DNA from: Novosphingobium piscinae
Lineage (GTDB): Bacteria > Pseudomonadota > Alphaproteobacteria > Sphingomonadales > Sphingomonadaceae
Direction of reading: 5' to 3'
Assembly: GCF_014230355.1 (NCBI RefSeq)
Contig: NZ_JACLAX010000014.1
Coordinates: 20,147-84,146 of the forward strand
DNA: 64,000 nt
Shown here: piece after piece, positions 10,871 to 19,308 of the stretch
How the letters are laid out: the number at the start of each line of letters is the position of its first letter
Position numbering within the stretch: position 1 is the first letter of the stretch
The notes under the pieces: generated by a model
What the model saw: only the letters and a program-made list of their open reading frames with translations
Told to the model about the DNA's origin: nothing
Databases searched by the model: none
Position numbers and translations under genes: made by a program

Positions 10871-11228
10871 CGCCGCGCCTCCCGAGCCGGCTCAGCAGGG
10901 CCACCAGGGTAAAGCACAGGGCCACGGTGCTGATCCCCGCAAGCACGACCATCGGCCCGCCTTCGAGCGCGGCGACCACGTTCTGCTGGGCGGCCATGGC
11001 CACGACGATCGGGATGTACAGCGCGGCCCAGAACTCGATGCCAAGGCGCAGCTGCGCGGTCAGCCAGCCGCGCCGCGCCAGCCAGGCGCGCGCCGCCATG
11101 AGCAGCAGCATCGCCAGACCCACCCCGCCGACATTGGCCTTGACGTGCAAGGCCATGCCCAGAGCTTCGCCCAGCGCCACGCCCAGCAGCGTGCACAGCG
11201 CCAGCAGGGCCGTTCCGAAGATTGCCAC
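10863..11228 (-). CDS. madL: Malonate transporter subunit MadL
   Basis: 121 residues with about four membrane segments, fitting MadL, the small subunit of the MadLM malonate carrier (motifs LHVKANVGGVGLAMLLL and FWAALYIPIVVAMAAQQNVV). The start is GTG at 11228, preceded by GGGGGAGAG at good spacing; no in-frame ATG is near. It lies 55 bases downstream of the GntR-family regulator on the same strand and overlaps madM, so regulator-madL-madM is a plausible operon. Confidence 0.82.
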   Translation of the reverse strand: MAIFGTALLALCTLLGVALGEALGMALHVKANVGGVGLAMLLLMAARAWLARRGWLTAQLRLGIEFWAALYIPIVVAMAAQQNVVAALEGGPMVVLAGISTVALCFTLVALLSRLGRRGDD

Positions 11229-11283
11229 CTTACTCTCCCCCTCGCCGCCGCGCGGGCGGTCCCGTTCTGGTCACGCCGTCCGC

Positions 11284-11946
11284 TCAGAGTTCGCGGCTGG
11301 CGAGGTAGCGCTCGAGCGAGATGGAGGCCTTGAGCTTGTGCGCGCGCATGCAGCGCGCCGCCTCCTCGCCATCGCCGCGCATAATCGCTGCGACCACCTC
11401 GCCGTGCTCCGCGTGCGACTGATCCAGTCGCCCGCGGACGCGCAACTGGGGCAGCCGAAAAGCGGCCATCCGGTCGTGCAGTGCTGCTGCCTGTTCGACG
11501 ATGAAGCGGTTGTGGGTGCCCTCATAAATGGCGTGGTGGAAGTCCCAGTTGAGCTGGTTGTAGCCATCACTGTCACCGGCGGCCACGATCGCTTCGGACT
11601 CTTCGTGCAGCTTGGCCAGACGGCTGCGCTCCACCGGATTCATCCGGTAGGCAGCGAGGCGCGCGCACATGGCCTCGATCTCCGCCGTCATTTCGAACAT
11701 GTCGATCACCCGCTGGCTGTCGAAGCCCGAGACCACCGCACCGCGGCGCGGCCGGACCTCGAGCAGTCCTACCGCGGCGAGTTCGCGGATGGCTTCGCGC
11801 ACGGGCGTGCGGGAGGCGCCGAAGCGGGCAGCGATCTGCCCCTCGTCGAGCGGGTGCCCGGGCTTCAGCTGGCCCGCCATGATCTCGTCGGCCAGCGCCG
11901 CGCGGATGCGTTCGGACAGGAGCAGGCCAGGGGCCTCAGGCAGCAT
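11284..11946 (-). CDS. GntR family transcriptional regulator, FCD type (MatR-like)
   Basis: 220 residues: an N-terminal winged helix (ERIRAALADEIMAGQLKPG, FGASRTPVREAIRELAAVGLLEVRPRRGAVV) and a C-terminal all-helical FCD effector domain with the likely metal ligands of the family (NWDFHHAIYEGTHN, then a later HAEHGEVV). FCD regulators often bind carboxylates; the neighbours MadLM and MatB suggest malonate or methylmalonate, as for MatR of rhizobia. An alternative ATG at 12000 adds 18 residues but has no ribosome site and falls in the putative operator, so ATG 11946 is preferred. Probably controls madLM, matB and itself. Confidence 0.82.
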   Translation of the reverse strand: MLPEAPGLLLSERIRAALADEIMAGQLKPGHPLDEGQIAARFGASRTPVREAIRELAAVGLLEVRPRRGAVVSGFDSQRVIDMFEMTAEIEAMCARLAAYRMNPVERSRLAKLHEESEAIVAAGDSDGYNQLNWDFHHAIYEGTHNRFIVEQAAALHDRMAAFRLPQLRVRGRLDQSHAEHGEVVAAIMRGDGEEAARCMRAHKLKASISLERYLASREL

Positions 11947-11994
11947 CGCGATCACTGGACACCTTGCATGCAGAGTAATAACAGTACCGTCTTC

Positions 11995-12008
11995 TCGCAT
12001 ACACAAGC
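11995..12008. promoter_or_regulatory. Putative MatR-type operator between the regulator and matB
   Basis: On the minus strand the site reads GCTTGTGTATGCGA. It is a degenerate palindrome in which mismatched positions are transitions. As I recall, the rhizobial MatR site is TCTTGTATACACGA, which would agree at 10 of 14 positions. It sits in the divergent promoter of the regulator and matB. Confidence 0.5.
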
Positions 12009-12063
12009 GCCTCGATCAATTGGTTCAGCGGTAACCCGCTGCGGCGCTCCAGAGGAAAAGTCC

Positions 12064-13593
12064 GTGGTCCAAGACATGTTCAGCCGGTTTCGCGAGCACG
12101 CCGAGACGGCGCCCGATGCGCCCTTCCTGATCCGGCCCGATCTGTCCGTGCTCAGCTATGGAGCGGCGCTCGCGCGGACCGCGCAGCTGGCCAACCTGCT
12201 GCAGGCGCAGGGCGTGCGCCCCGGCGACCGGGTGGCGATCCAGGTCGAGAAGACGACCGACGCCCTGCTGACCTATCTGGCCGCGCTGGCGATCGAGGCG
12301 GTGTTTCTGCCGCTCAACACCGCATACACCCCCGAGGAGGTGCGCTTCTTCCTGGCCGATGCCGAACCCGCGCTGTTCATCCACCGCCCCGAGGACGAAG
12401 CTGCCATGGCCGACCTGTGCGGCGCGCTCGGACTGGCCTCGCGCCTGACGCTGGATGCGGCGGGCCGCGGCACGCTGGCCGAGGGCGCCGATGCCCAGCC
12501 GGCCAGCTTGTCCTTTGGCGAACCGGCGCCCGACGGGCTGGCGGCGATCCTTTACACCTCGGGCACCACCGGCCGCTCCAAGGGCGCCATGCTGACGCGC
12601 GGCAATCTCGCCTCGAATGCCGCGGTGCTGGTGGAGGAGTGGCGGTTCACCGCGCAGGACGTGCTGCTCCACGCGCTGCCGATCTTTCACACCCACGGCC
12701 TGTTCGTGGCGACCAATGTGACGATCGCCGCCGGCGGTGCCATGATCTTCCTGCCCCGCTTCGACGTGGCCGAGCTGATCCGCCTGATGCCACGGGCCAG
12801 CGTGCTGATGGGGGTGCCGACCTTCTACACCCGTCTGCTCGGCGAGCCCGCCTTCACCCGGGCGTTGGCCGCACCGATGCGGTTGTTCGTTTCGGGTTCG
12901 GCGCCGCTGTCGGCCGAGACCCACAAGGCTTTCCAGGCCCTGACCGGTCACGCCATCCTCGAGCGCTACGGCATGACCGAGACCAACATGAACACCAGCA
13001 ATCCCTACACGGGCGCGCGCGTGCCGGGCAGCGTCGGCCGCCCGCTGCCGGGGGTCGAGCTGCGCATTGCCGATCCCGCCACCGGGGCCAGCCTGCCGCA
13101 GGGCGAGGTCGGGGTGATCGAGGTGCGCGGCCCCAACGTGTTCCGGGGTTACTGGCGCCTGCCCGAGAAGACCGCGGAGGAGCTGCGCCCCGACGGGTTC
13201 TTCATCACCGGCGATCTCGGGCGGGTCGACGAGCGGGGTTATGTCAGCATCGTCGGTCGGGCCAAGGACCTGATCATCTGCGGGGGCTTCAACGTCTATC
13301 CGGCCGAGGTCGAGGCCGTGCTCGATGCCCTGCCCGGCGTGGCCGAGAGCGCAGTGATCGGGGTGCCGCACGCCGACATGGGCGAGGGCGTGGTGGCGGT
13401 GCTCAAAGCCAGCGATCCGGCACTCGACGAACCAGCCGTGCTGGCCGCCCTGGCGGGCCGGCTCGCCCGGTTCAAGCAGCCGCGCCGGGTGGTCTTCGTG
13501 CCCGATCTGCCCCGCAACGCGATGGGCAAGGTGCAGAAGAACCAGCTGCGCGACACCTATGCCGGGCTGTTCGCCCGCGAGCCGACGGGCTGA
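12064..13593 (+). CDS. matB: Malonyl-CoA synthetase MatB
   Basis: About 509 residues of the ANL adenylating family: malonate + ATP + CoA gives malonyl-CoA. Visible are the P-loop YTSGTTGRSKGAM, HALPIFHTHGLFVATNVT, LERYGMTETNMNTSNPY, the hinge motif ITGDLGRVDERGYVSIVGR, and a C-terminal Lys in NAMGKVQKNQLRDTY. The TNMNTSNPY stretch and the motif order closely match characterised MatB enzymes such as that of Rhodopseudomonas. Start: GTG at 12064 with AGAGGAAAAG seven bases upstream; ATG at 12076 is the alternative. Divergent from the GntR regulator and madLM. No malonyl-CoA decarboxylase is in the window, so the malonyl-CoA may be decarboxylated by an enzyme elsewhere or feed lipid or polyketide synthesis. 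Confidence 0.9.
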   Translation: MVQDMFSRFREHAETAPDAPFLIRPDLSVLSYGAALARTAQLANLLQAQGVRPGDRVAIQVEKTTDALLTYLAALAIEAVFLPLNTAYTPEEVRFFLADAEPALFIHRPEDEAAMADLCGALGLASRLTLDAAGRGTLAEGADAQPASLSFGEPAPDGLAAILYTSGTTGRSKGAMLTRGNLASNAAVLVEEWRFTAQDVLLHALPIFHTHGLFVATNVTIAAGGAMIFLPRFDVAELIRLMPRASVLMGVPTFYTRLLGEPAFTRALAAPMRLFVSGSAPLSAETHKAFQALTGHAILERYGMTETNMNTSNPYTGARVPGSVGRPLPGVELRIADPATGASLPQGEVGVIEVRGPNVFRGYWRLPEKTAEELRPDGFFITGDLGRVDERGYVSIVGRAKDLIICGGFNVYPAEVEAVLDALPGVAESAVIGVPHADMGEGVVAVLKASDPALDEPAVLAALAGRLARFKQPRRVVFVPDLPRNAMGKVQKNQLRDTYAGLFAREPTG

Positions 13594-13605
13594 ACCGGCG
13601 CCGCC

Positions 13606-14568
13606 TCAGCCGGTGAAGCGACTGAGGAAGTCGGCGCTGATCTGCATCGAGGCGAAGCGGTCGCGGGTGTAGGGCGGCTCCTGCTCGACGTAGTAGTGCT
13701 CGACCCCGGCGGCCGCGCAGGCGGGCAGGATGGCCCGCCAGTCGAGCTTGCCCTGGCCCACTTCGGCCGGGTCCTGGCGCAGCGCGTAGTTGGTCGTTGT
13801 GGTGGCCTTGATGTCCTTGAGGTGGACCATCCGCACCCGGCCCTTGAGCCGGCGCAGCTCAGCCGCCGGATCGATCCCGCCGGCCGCGGCCCAGCCGAGG
13901 TCGAGCTCGATGAACACCAGTGCCGGGTCCAGCTCGCCCAGCAGGGTCGCCCAGCCGGTGGTGCCGCCCTGCGGCCGGAACTCCATGTTGTGGTTGTGAT
14001 AGCCGAGCGCGATGCCGAAGGGTTTGAGCGCGGCGGCGCGGTCGTTGAGCAGGGCGGCCAGGCGCTTCCACATGTCGAGCCCGCCGGCATCGACCGCACT
14101 GGCCAGGGCATCGCGCGGATCGCCCGAGGCCGGTGCCGCGAACGTCTCGGGCAGCAGCGGCATCGGCAGCACGGCCTTGGTCACCCCCAGCGCGCCGAGC
14201 GCATCGGCGAGCTGTTGCGGACTGCTCATCAGCGACAGCGCGCCCGGGGCGACGCGCGGCGGCAGGCCAAGGTGGATCGACCCGTAGCGGACCCCCGCCG
14301 CCTCGGCCTCGGCGCGCAGGGCCTGCGGGGTGCGGTCATAGAACCCGGGCAGCTCGATATCGCGGTAGCCCATCGCGGCCAGCCGCCGCAGCGTCCCCGC
14401 CAGGTCCTTGCGCGGCGCCTCGCCGAGGGCATAGAGCTGGATCCCCAGGGGCTTGCCGATCCGCTTGAACAGCGGCGTGCGCCGGGCCGCACCGGCGGGA
14501 ACGGCGGCAGCGAGGCCCGCCGCGCCCAGGCCGGCGAGAAGGGTGCGACGATCGAGCGGATGGGTCAT
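13606..14568 (-). CDS. Sugar phosphate isomerase/epimerase-like TIM barrel protein with Tat-type signal
   Basis: 320 residues. An RR-type leader (LDRRTLLAGLGAAGLAAAV) precedes a xylose-isomerase-like TIM barrel with metal-binding landmarks: GIQLYALGE, DIELPGFYDRT, ALGYHNHNMEF, FIELDLGWAAAGG, MVHLKDIK and VEQEPP. Exported relatives lack a phosphate role, and related TIM barrels cleave 3-keto-glycosides after oxidation at C3 by GMC dehydrogenases. That role fits this locus, which carries such a dehydrogenase and a GH3, but it is inference. The start ATG overlaps the stop of the upstream MFS gene by one base (TGATG). Confidence 0.78.
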   Translation of the reverse strand: MTHPLDRRTLLAGLGAAGLAAAVPAGAARRTPLFKRIGKPLGIQLYALGEAPRKDLAGTLRRLAAMGYRDIELPGFYDRTPQALRAEAEAAGVRYGSIHLGLPPRVAPGALSLMSSPQQLADALGALGVTKAVLPMPLLPETFAAPASGDPRDALASAVDAGGLDMWKRLAALLNDRAAALKPFGIALGYHNHNMEFRPQGGTTGWATLLGELDPALVFIELDLGWAAAGGIDPAAELRRLKGRVRMVHLKDIKATTTTNYALRQDPAEVGQGKLDWRAILPACAAAGVEHYYVEQEPPYTRDRFASMQISADFLSRFTG

Positions 14569-15803
14569 CAGGCAATCTCCGGAGCGGTGGCGGGAGCCGT
14601 GGTGGTCGGGCGGAAGGCCAGTGCGAGGATCACCGCGCCGAGCGTGGCGAGCCCGGCCGGGACAAGGAACAGGCGGCTGTAGTCGACCGTGCCGTCGGCG
14701 CCGGTCCAGGCCGCGGTAAGCGCCGGGAAGAGGGCGCTGGCGATCACGTTGCCCACGCCCAGGATGAGCAGGTTGAACAGCCCCTGCGCGCTTGACCGGA
14801 CATCGCGCGGGCAGACCTCGTCGACGAAGATGTAGACGGTCGCGAAGAAGAAGGCATAGCAGATCCCGTGCAGCAACTGGACGCCGATGATCGCCGGCAC
14901 GCTGTCGGCCAGGAAGGCGAAGGCCAGGAACCGCGCCGCATGGCCAAGGATCCCGACGATCATCGTCACCCGCCAGCCGAGCCGCGCCAGCACCCGGCCG
15001 AGCGCGAGCATGGTCAGGATCTCGGCGATCTGGCCGAGCGAGAGCACCACCATCGAGAGGTTGCCCGCGATCCCGACGCGGTTGGTGAGGAAGGCGTCGG
15101 CCATCACGAAATAGCCGTTGTGGACCACCGAATCGATGAAGGTCACCACGAACAGGACCGCGACGACCGGCTGGCGCAGCAGCCCGAAGGCGCGCCGCCA
15201 GGCCAGGGCATCGACGCCGTCGCTGGCCGGCCGGGGCGGGGTGTGCGGCAGGGTCAGCGAGAAGGCGGCCAGCGCCAGCGAGATGGCGCCGGCGACCAGG
15301 AAGATCGCCCGCACGTCCTGCGGTCCGGACTGGGCCCCGAGCAGGAAGATGAACGGCCAGCTCGCCATCACCCAGCCCACTGTCCCGCCTGCCCGGACGC
15401 GCCCGAAATCCTTGCCATCGGCCAGATGGGCAAAGGCGATCGTGTTGCTCACCGACAGGGTCGGCACATAGACCAGGCTGTAGGCCAGATAGCAGGCGAA
15501 GAATGGCCCGAACGTGGTCGCATAGGCCGCGCCGATCAGGCACAGACCGCCGATCAGGTGGCTTACCGCAAGGAACCGCTCGGCCGCGAAATGGCGATCG
15601 GCGAACTGGTTGGAGAAGAAGATCCCGGCGACCGAGGCGATGCCCCAGCACGAACCGACCAGCGCTTGTTGTCCGGGGGTGAAGCCCAGCATGCCCATGT
15701 AGGGGAACAGCTTGGGCGCCCAGGCTCCCCAGATCGCAAGCTGGAGCGCCATCATCCAGAACAAGGCCATGGTCGGAGGCCGCTGCGCACGCGGTGTTGA
15801 CAA
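14568..15803 (-). CDS. MFS transporter, nucleoside:H+ symporter-like family
   Basis: 411 residues with twelve predicted membrane segments. The opening MALFWMMALQLAIWGAWAPKLFPYMG and the VSNTIAFAHLADGKDFGRVRAGGTVGWV loop are those of the NupG/XapB-like branch of the major facilitator superfamily. In sphingomonads and Bacteroidetes such carriers often sit in sugar loci. Start: TTG at 15803, chosen because GAGGAG lies six bases upstream; ATG 15770 has no such site. A LacI-type operator lies 26-39 bases upstream of the start. The substrate is probably a sugar or keto-sugar, by context only. Confidence 0.8.
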   Translation of the reverse strand: MSTPRAQRPPTMALFWMMALQLAIWGAWAPKLFPYMGMLGFTPGQQALVGSCWGIASVAGIFFSNQFADRHFAAERFLAVSHLIGGLCLIGAAYATTFGPFFACYLAYSLVYVPTLSVSNTIAFAHLADGKDFGRVRAGGTVGWVMASWPFIFLLGAQSGPQDVRAIFLVAGAISLALAAFSLTLPHTPPRPASDGVDALAWRRAFGLLRQPVVAVLFVVTFIDSVVHNGYFVMADAFLTNRVGIAGNLSMVVLSLGQIAEILTMLALGRVLARLGWRVTMIVGILGHAARFLAFAFLADSVPAIIGVQLLHGICYAFFFATVYIFVDEVCPRDVRSSAQGLFNLLILGVGNVIASALFPALTAAWTGADGTVDYSRLFLVPAGLATLGAVILALAFRPTTTAPATAPEIA

Positions 15804-15828
15804 GGTTAGCTCCTCTGCCCAGTATTTT

Positions 15829-15842
15829 TGGAAACGTTGCCA
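15829..15842. promoter_or_regulatory. Putative LacI-family operator, TGGAAACGTTGCCA
   Basis: A near-perfect palindrome with the central CG and AACGTT core typical of LacI/PurR-type operators. It lies in the divergent region between the MFS/TIM-barrel unit (minus) and the dehydrogenase/LacI/GH3 unit (plus), where the encoded LacI protein could control both directions. Confidence 0.65.
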
Positions 15843-15955
15843 GAACGAATCTGCCCGGGTCAAGTGGCAATAACCGCTGCCCCGGAATAGCCAGTGGCGT
15901 TATGGTCGGGAGCCGCGCGTGCTGCGTCGGCCGAGGGGATGGAGGAGGCGCATCG

Positions 15956-16495
15956 ATGCTGGAGCTTGATCGTCGTAACCTGCTGGCCGTCGTGGCCGGG
16001 CTGATCGGTGCGGCGGCCTTGCCGTCTGGCGCCCTGGCGGCGGCGGCGACACCCGCGCGGGCCGGGCTCGACCCCGCCACCCGAGCCCTCGTCACGGCCG
16101 TGGCCGATACGCTGATCCCGCGCACGGACACCCCCGGGGCCCGCGATGCCGGCGTGCCGGCCGTTTTCGCCGCCCTGATGCGTGACTGGGCCAGCGCTGA
16201 GCGGCGCGCGACGTGCCTCGGCGCACTGCAGGCGATCGACACCGCGGCGCAGACCACGGCGGGCCAGCCCTTCGCGCGCCTGTCTCCGGCCCGCCGGACC
16301 GCGGTGCTGACCGCCCACGACGCGGCCCGGCTGGGCAGCGACGCCGGCTATACGATGACCAAGGAGCTGCTGGTCGCACTCTATTACCTGAGCGAACCAG
16401 GGGCCACCCGCGAGTTGCGCTACGAGCATGCGCCGGGGGCCTGGGAGGCATCGATCCCGCTGACCGCGCAGACCCGCGCCTGGGCCGGCGCCTGA
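15956..16495 (+). CDS. Gluconate 2-dehydrogenase subunit 3 family protein (second small subunit)
   Basis: 179 residues. The N-terminus LDRRNLLAVVAGLIGAAALPSGA is Tat-like, and the body shows the family pattern TRALVTAVADTLIPRTDTPGARDAGVPAVF. As in the first locus it precedes a GMC flavoprotein (gap 36 bases) and should act as its export partner. Start ATG 15956, with GGAGGAGG upstream. First gene of a unit running through the GMC dehydrogenase, LacI regulator and GH3, all with short gaps or overlaps. Confidence 0.82.
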   Translation: MLELDRRNLLAVVAGLIGAAALPSGALAAAATPARAGLDPATRALVTAVADTLIPRTDTPGARDAGVPAVFAALMRDWASAERRATCLGALQAIDTAAQTTAGQPFARLSPARRTAVLTAHDAARLGSDAGYTMTKELLVALYYLSEPGATRELRYEHAPGAWEASIPLTAQTRAWAGA

Positions 16496-16531
16496 ACGCG
16501 CCTCAACGTAACAAGAAAGCGGGAGAGACCC

Positions 16532-18217
16532 ATGTTTGACGCGATCGTCATCGGCTCGGGCATGAGCGGCGGCATGGCCGCCAAGGAACTGTGCGAACGC
16601 GGGCTCAAGACGCTGGTGCTCGAACGGGGCCGCAAGCTGGAGCACGGCACCTCCTACACCGATTCGCTGCAGCCCTGGGAGCTGCCCAATGCCGGCGGCA
16701 TCCCGGAGGAGGAACTGGCGCGCGACTATCCGATCCAGCGCCAGTGCTACGCGGTCAACAGCGCGACCCAGCAATACTGGGTGAAGGACAGCGAGCACCC
16801 CTACGAGACCCCGGCGGACAAGCCGTTCTCGTGGATCCGCGGCTATCATCTGGGCGGCCGCTCGATCATGTGGGGCCGCCAGACCTACCGCCTGTCCGAG
16901 CTCGATCTGTCCGCCAACGCGCGTGACGGGCACGGGGTCGACTGGCCGATCCGCTATGCCGATCTGGCCCCGTGGTACGATCATGTCGAACGCTTCATCG
17001 GCGTGTCGGGCGAGGCCGAGGGCCTGCCGCAGCTGCCCGACGGGCAGTTCCTCCCGGCCATGCCGATGACCGATGGCGAGAAGCTGTTCAAGGCCGCGGT
17101 CGAGCGCCAGTTCGGCGACCGCAAGGTGATCATGGGGCGCTGCGCCCACCTGACCGAGGCGCAGCCGCAGCATACCGAGCTTGGCCGCGCCCCCTGCCAG
17201 TACCGCTCGCTGTGCGAGCGGGGCTGCTCCTACGGCGCCTATCACTCGAGCCTGTCGTCCTCGCTCCCGGCGGCCGAGCGGACCGGCAACCTGACGATCG
17301 TCACCGATGCGATCGTCCACTCGATCATCACCGATCCGGCCACCGGCAAGGCGACCGGGGTGCGGGTGATCGACCAGAACACCCGCGCCGCGACGACCTA
17401 CCAGGCGCGGGTCGTGTTCCTCTGCGCCTCGACGATCGGGACCGCCCAGATCCTGCTCAACTCGGCCTCGGCCGCGCACCCCCGCGGGCTGGCCAATGGC
17501 TCGGATCAGGTCGGCCGCAACCTGATGGACCACGTCTACGGGCCGTCGGTGCAGGCGATCATGGACGGGCCCGAGACCTATTACCGCGGGCGGCGGCCCA
17601 ACGGCCTCTATATTCCGCGCTACCGCAACATTGCCGGCCAGGAGGAACCCTATGTCCGCGGGTTCGGGTTCCAGGGCCGGGTGATGCGGCAGGGCTGGCG
17701 CCAGATGGCCGGCAGCGCCCCCGCGGTGGGCGCCGCGCTCAAGGACCAGACGCGCCACCCCGGGCCGTGGCTGGCCGGGCTGGCCGGCTTTGGCGAGATG
17801 CTGCCGAATCCGGCCAACCGGGTGACGCTCCATCCGACCCGGACCGATGCCTGGGGCCTGCCGCAGCTGGTGATCGACTGCAGCCATGGCGAGAACGACC
17901 GCGCGATCGGGCGGCAGATGCTCGAGGATGCCAAGGCCATGGTGCGCGCCGCCGGTGGCCGGATCGTCCGCGAGACCGCGCGGCTGCATCCCCCGGGGCT
18001 TGGCATCCACGAGATGGGCACGGCCCGGATGGGGCGCGATCCCGCCACCAGCGTGCTCAACCGCTACAACCAGGCCCATGAGGTGCCCAACCTGTTCATC
18101 ACGGATGGTGCGGCGATGGCCTCGAGCGGCTGCCAGAACCCGTCGCTGACCTATATGGCGCTGTCGGCCCGCGCCGCCTATCACGCCGCCGAGTTTCTGA
18201 AGGCGGGGACGATCTGA
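16532..18217 (+). CDS. GMC family FAD-dependent dehydrogenase (glucoside 3-dehydrogenase-like large subunit)
   Basis: 561 residues without its own signal peptide. FAD motif IVIGSGMSGGMAAKEL at residues 5-20; GMC signature around YHLGGRSIMWGRQTYR; Cys cluster PCQYRSLCERGCSYGAY that could bind Fe-S; C-terminal catalytic motifs GIHEMGTARMG (His) and CQNPSLTYMAL (Asn). All key elements are intact. Preceded by GGGAGAGA and the small-subunit gene. The family oxidises sugars or glycosides at the expense of a cytochrome or other periplasmic acceptor. Together with the TIM barrel protein and GH3, C3 oxidation of glycosides is the likeliest reaction, not shown. Confidence 0.85.
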   Translation: MFDAIVIGSGMSGGMAAKELCERGLKTLVLERGRKLEHGTSYTDSLQPWELPNAGGIPEEELARDYPIQRQCYAVNSATQQYWVKDSEHPYETPADKPFSWIRGYHLGGRSIMWGRQTYRLSELDLSANARDGHGVDWPIRYADLAPWYDHVERFIGVSGEAEGLPQLPDGQFLPAMPMTDGEKLFKAAVERQFGDRKVIMGRCAHLTEAQPQHTELGRAPCQYRSLCERGCSYGAYHSSLSSSLPAAERTGNLTIVTDAIVHSIITDPATGKATGVRVIDQNTRAATTYQARVVFLCASTIGTAQILLNSASAAHPRGLANGSDQVGRNLMDHVYGPSVQAIMDGPETYYRGRRPNGLYIPRYRNIAGQEEPYVRGFGFQGRVMRQGWRQMAGSAPAVGAALKDQTRHPGPWLAGLAGFGEMLPNPANRVTLHPTRTDAWGLPQLVIDCSHGENDRAIGRQMLEDAKAMVRAAGGRIVRETARLHPPGLGIHEMGTARMGRDPATSVLNRYNQAHEVPNLFITDGAAMASSGCQNPSLTYMALSARAAYHAAEFLKAGTI

Positions 18218-18225
18218 GCAGCGGC

Positions 18226-19308
18226 ATGGCCAGGCCTGTGGTGACCATCCGGGATATTGCGCGGCGGGCGGGGGTGTCGATCACCACCGTGTCGCGGACG
18301 CTGCGCGAGCCCGCGGTGGTGCGGCCCGACAAGCGCGAGCGCGTCCACCAGGCGATCGCCGAGATGAACTACGTGCCCAACGCGATCGCGCAGCAGCTGC
18401 GCCGGCCGCGGCACGAGACCGTCATCGTGATCGTGCCGGCGATCGACAATCCGTTCTTCGCCGACATCGTCCAGAACATCGAGCTGGTCGCGCATGAGCG
18501 GGGCTACCGGGTCCTGATCGGTGAGACGCAGAGCCGCCAGGACCGGCTTGACCATTATGCCGACATGGTCACTACGCGGCTGGCCGACGGTCTGATCCTG
18601 CTCGGCGCGCTGCTGCCCAGCCAAATGCGCGATGCGCGCACCGCCGGGCTGCCAGCGCCGCTGCCGCTGGTCTTCGCCTGCGAACGCAGCGATTCCGCTT
18701 ACGGTCCCCACGTGGTGATCGACAACCACGGCGCCGCACGGACCGCGGTGGCCCACCTGATCGCCACCGGGTGCCGCCGCATCGCCACGATCACCGGTCC
18801 GCTCGACAACCTGCTGTGCCAGGACCGGCTGGCCGGCTACCGCGCCGAACTGGCCGCGGCCGGGCTGCCGCAGGATCCCGCGCTGGTGGCCGAGGGCGAT
18901 TTCTCGCTCGGCTCCGGCCGGGCTGCGATGCTCCGGCTGCTGGCCGGCGCGGACCGCCCCGACGCGGTGTTCTGCGCCAGCGACCAGATGGCGATCGGCG
19001 CGCTGCAGGCGATCGCCGCGGCCGGATTGGCCGTTCCCGGGGATATCGCGGTGGTCGGCTTCGACGACCTGCCGTTCGGGGCCTTCACCGTTCCCCCGCT
19101 GACCACCATCCGCCAGCCCACTGCCGCGATCGGGGCGACCGCGATGCGCATGCTCGACGCGTTGCTGCATGGCCGCGACCTGCCCGAGCGGACCGTGGTC
19201 CTGCCGCACCAGCTGGTCGTGCGCGCCTCGTCGGTCGCCGGGCCGCCGCTCGCCCCCGACCCGCCTGCTCAACCCGAACCGCCAGACCGACAGGAGACCT
19301 TGGCATGA
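18226..19308 (+). CDS. LacI family transcriptional regulator
   Basis: 360 residues. N-terminal LacI-type helix-turn-helix (VTIRDIARRAGVSITTVSRTLRE) and hinge helix (NYVPNAIAQQLRRPR), then a periplasmic-binding-protein-like sensor domain (VIVPAIDNPFFADIVQ; GFDDLPFGAFTVPPLTTIRQP). The recognition helix ITTVSRTL resembles PurR, whose operator has an AACGTT core like the site at 15829-15842. It starts 8 bases after the GMC gene and overlaps the GH3 start (ATGA), so it is co-expressed with the enzymes and probably answers to a sugar from this locus. Whether it also controls the xyloglucan genes is doubtful, since their operator differs. Confidence 0.9.
   Translation: MARPVVTIRDIARRAGVSITTVSRTLREPAVVRPDKRERVHQAIAEMNYVPNAIAQQLRRPRHETVIVIVPAIDNPFFADIVQNIELVAHERGYRVLIGETQSRQDRLDHYADMVTTRLADGLILLGALLPSQMRDARTAGLPAPLPLVFACERSDSAYGPHVVIDNHGAARTAVAHLIATGCRRIATITGPLDNLLCQDRLAGYRAELAAAGLPQDPALVAEGDFSLGSGRAAMLRLLAGADRPDAVFCASDQMAIGALQAIAAAGLAVPGDIAVVGFDDLPFGAFTVPPLTTIRQPTAAIGATAMRMLDALLHGRDLPERTVVLPHQLVVRASSVAGPPLAPDPPAQPEPPDRQETLA

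Noticed and set aside
15860..18184. A 774-codon open frame on the minus strand opposite the GMC dehydrogenase
   Set aside because: Composition is that of a shadow frame; the plus strand has intact FAD and GMC motifs.
18226..19308. Assigning the LacI protein as regulator of the xyloglucan operators
   Set aside because: Its recognition helix and its nearby AACGTT site differ from GGTARCGYTAYC; the xyloglucan regulator is more likely encoded outside the window.
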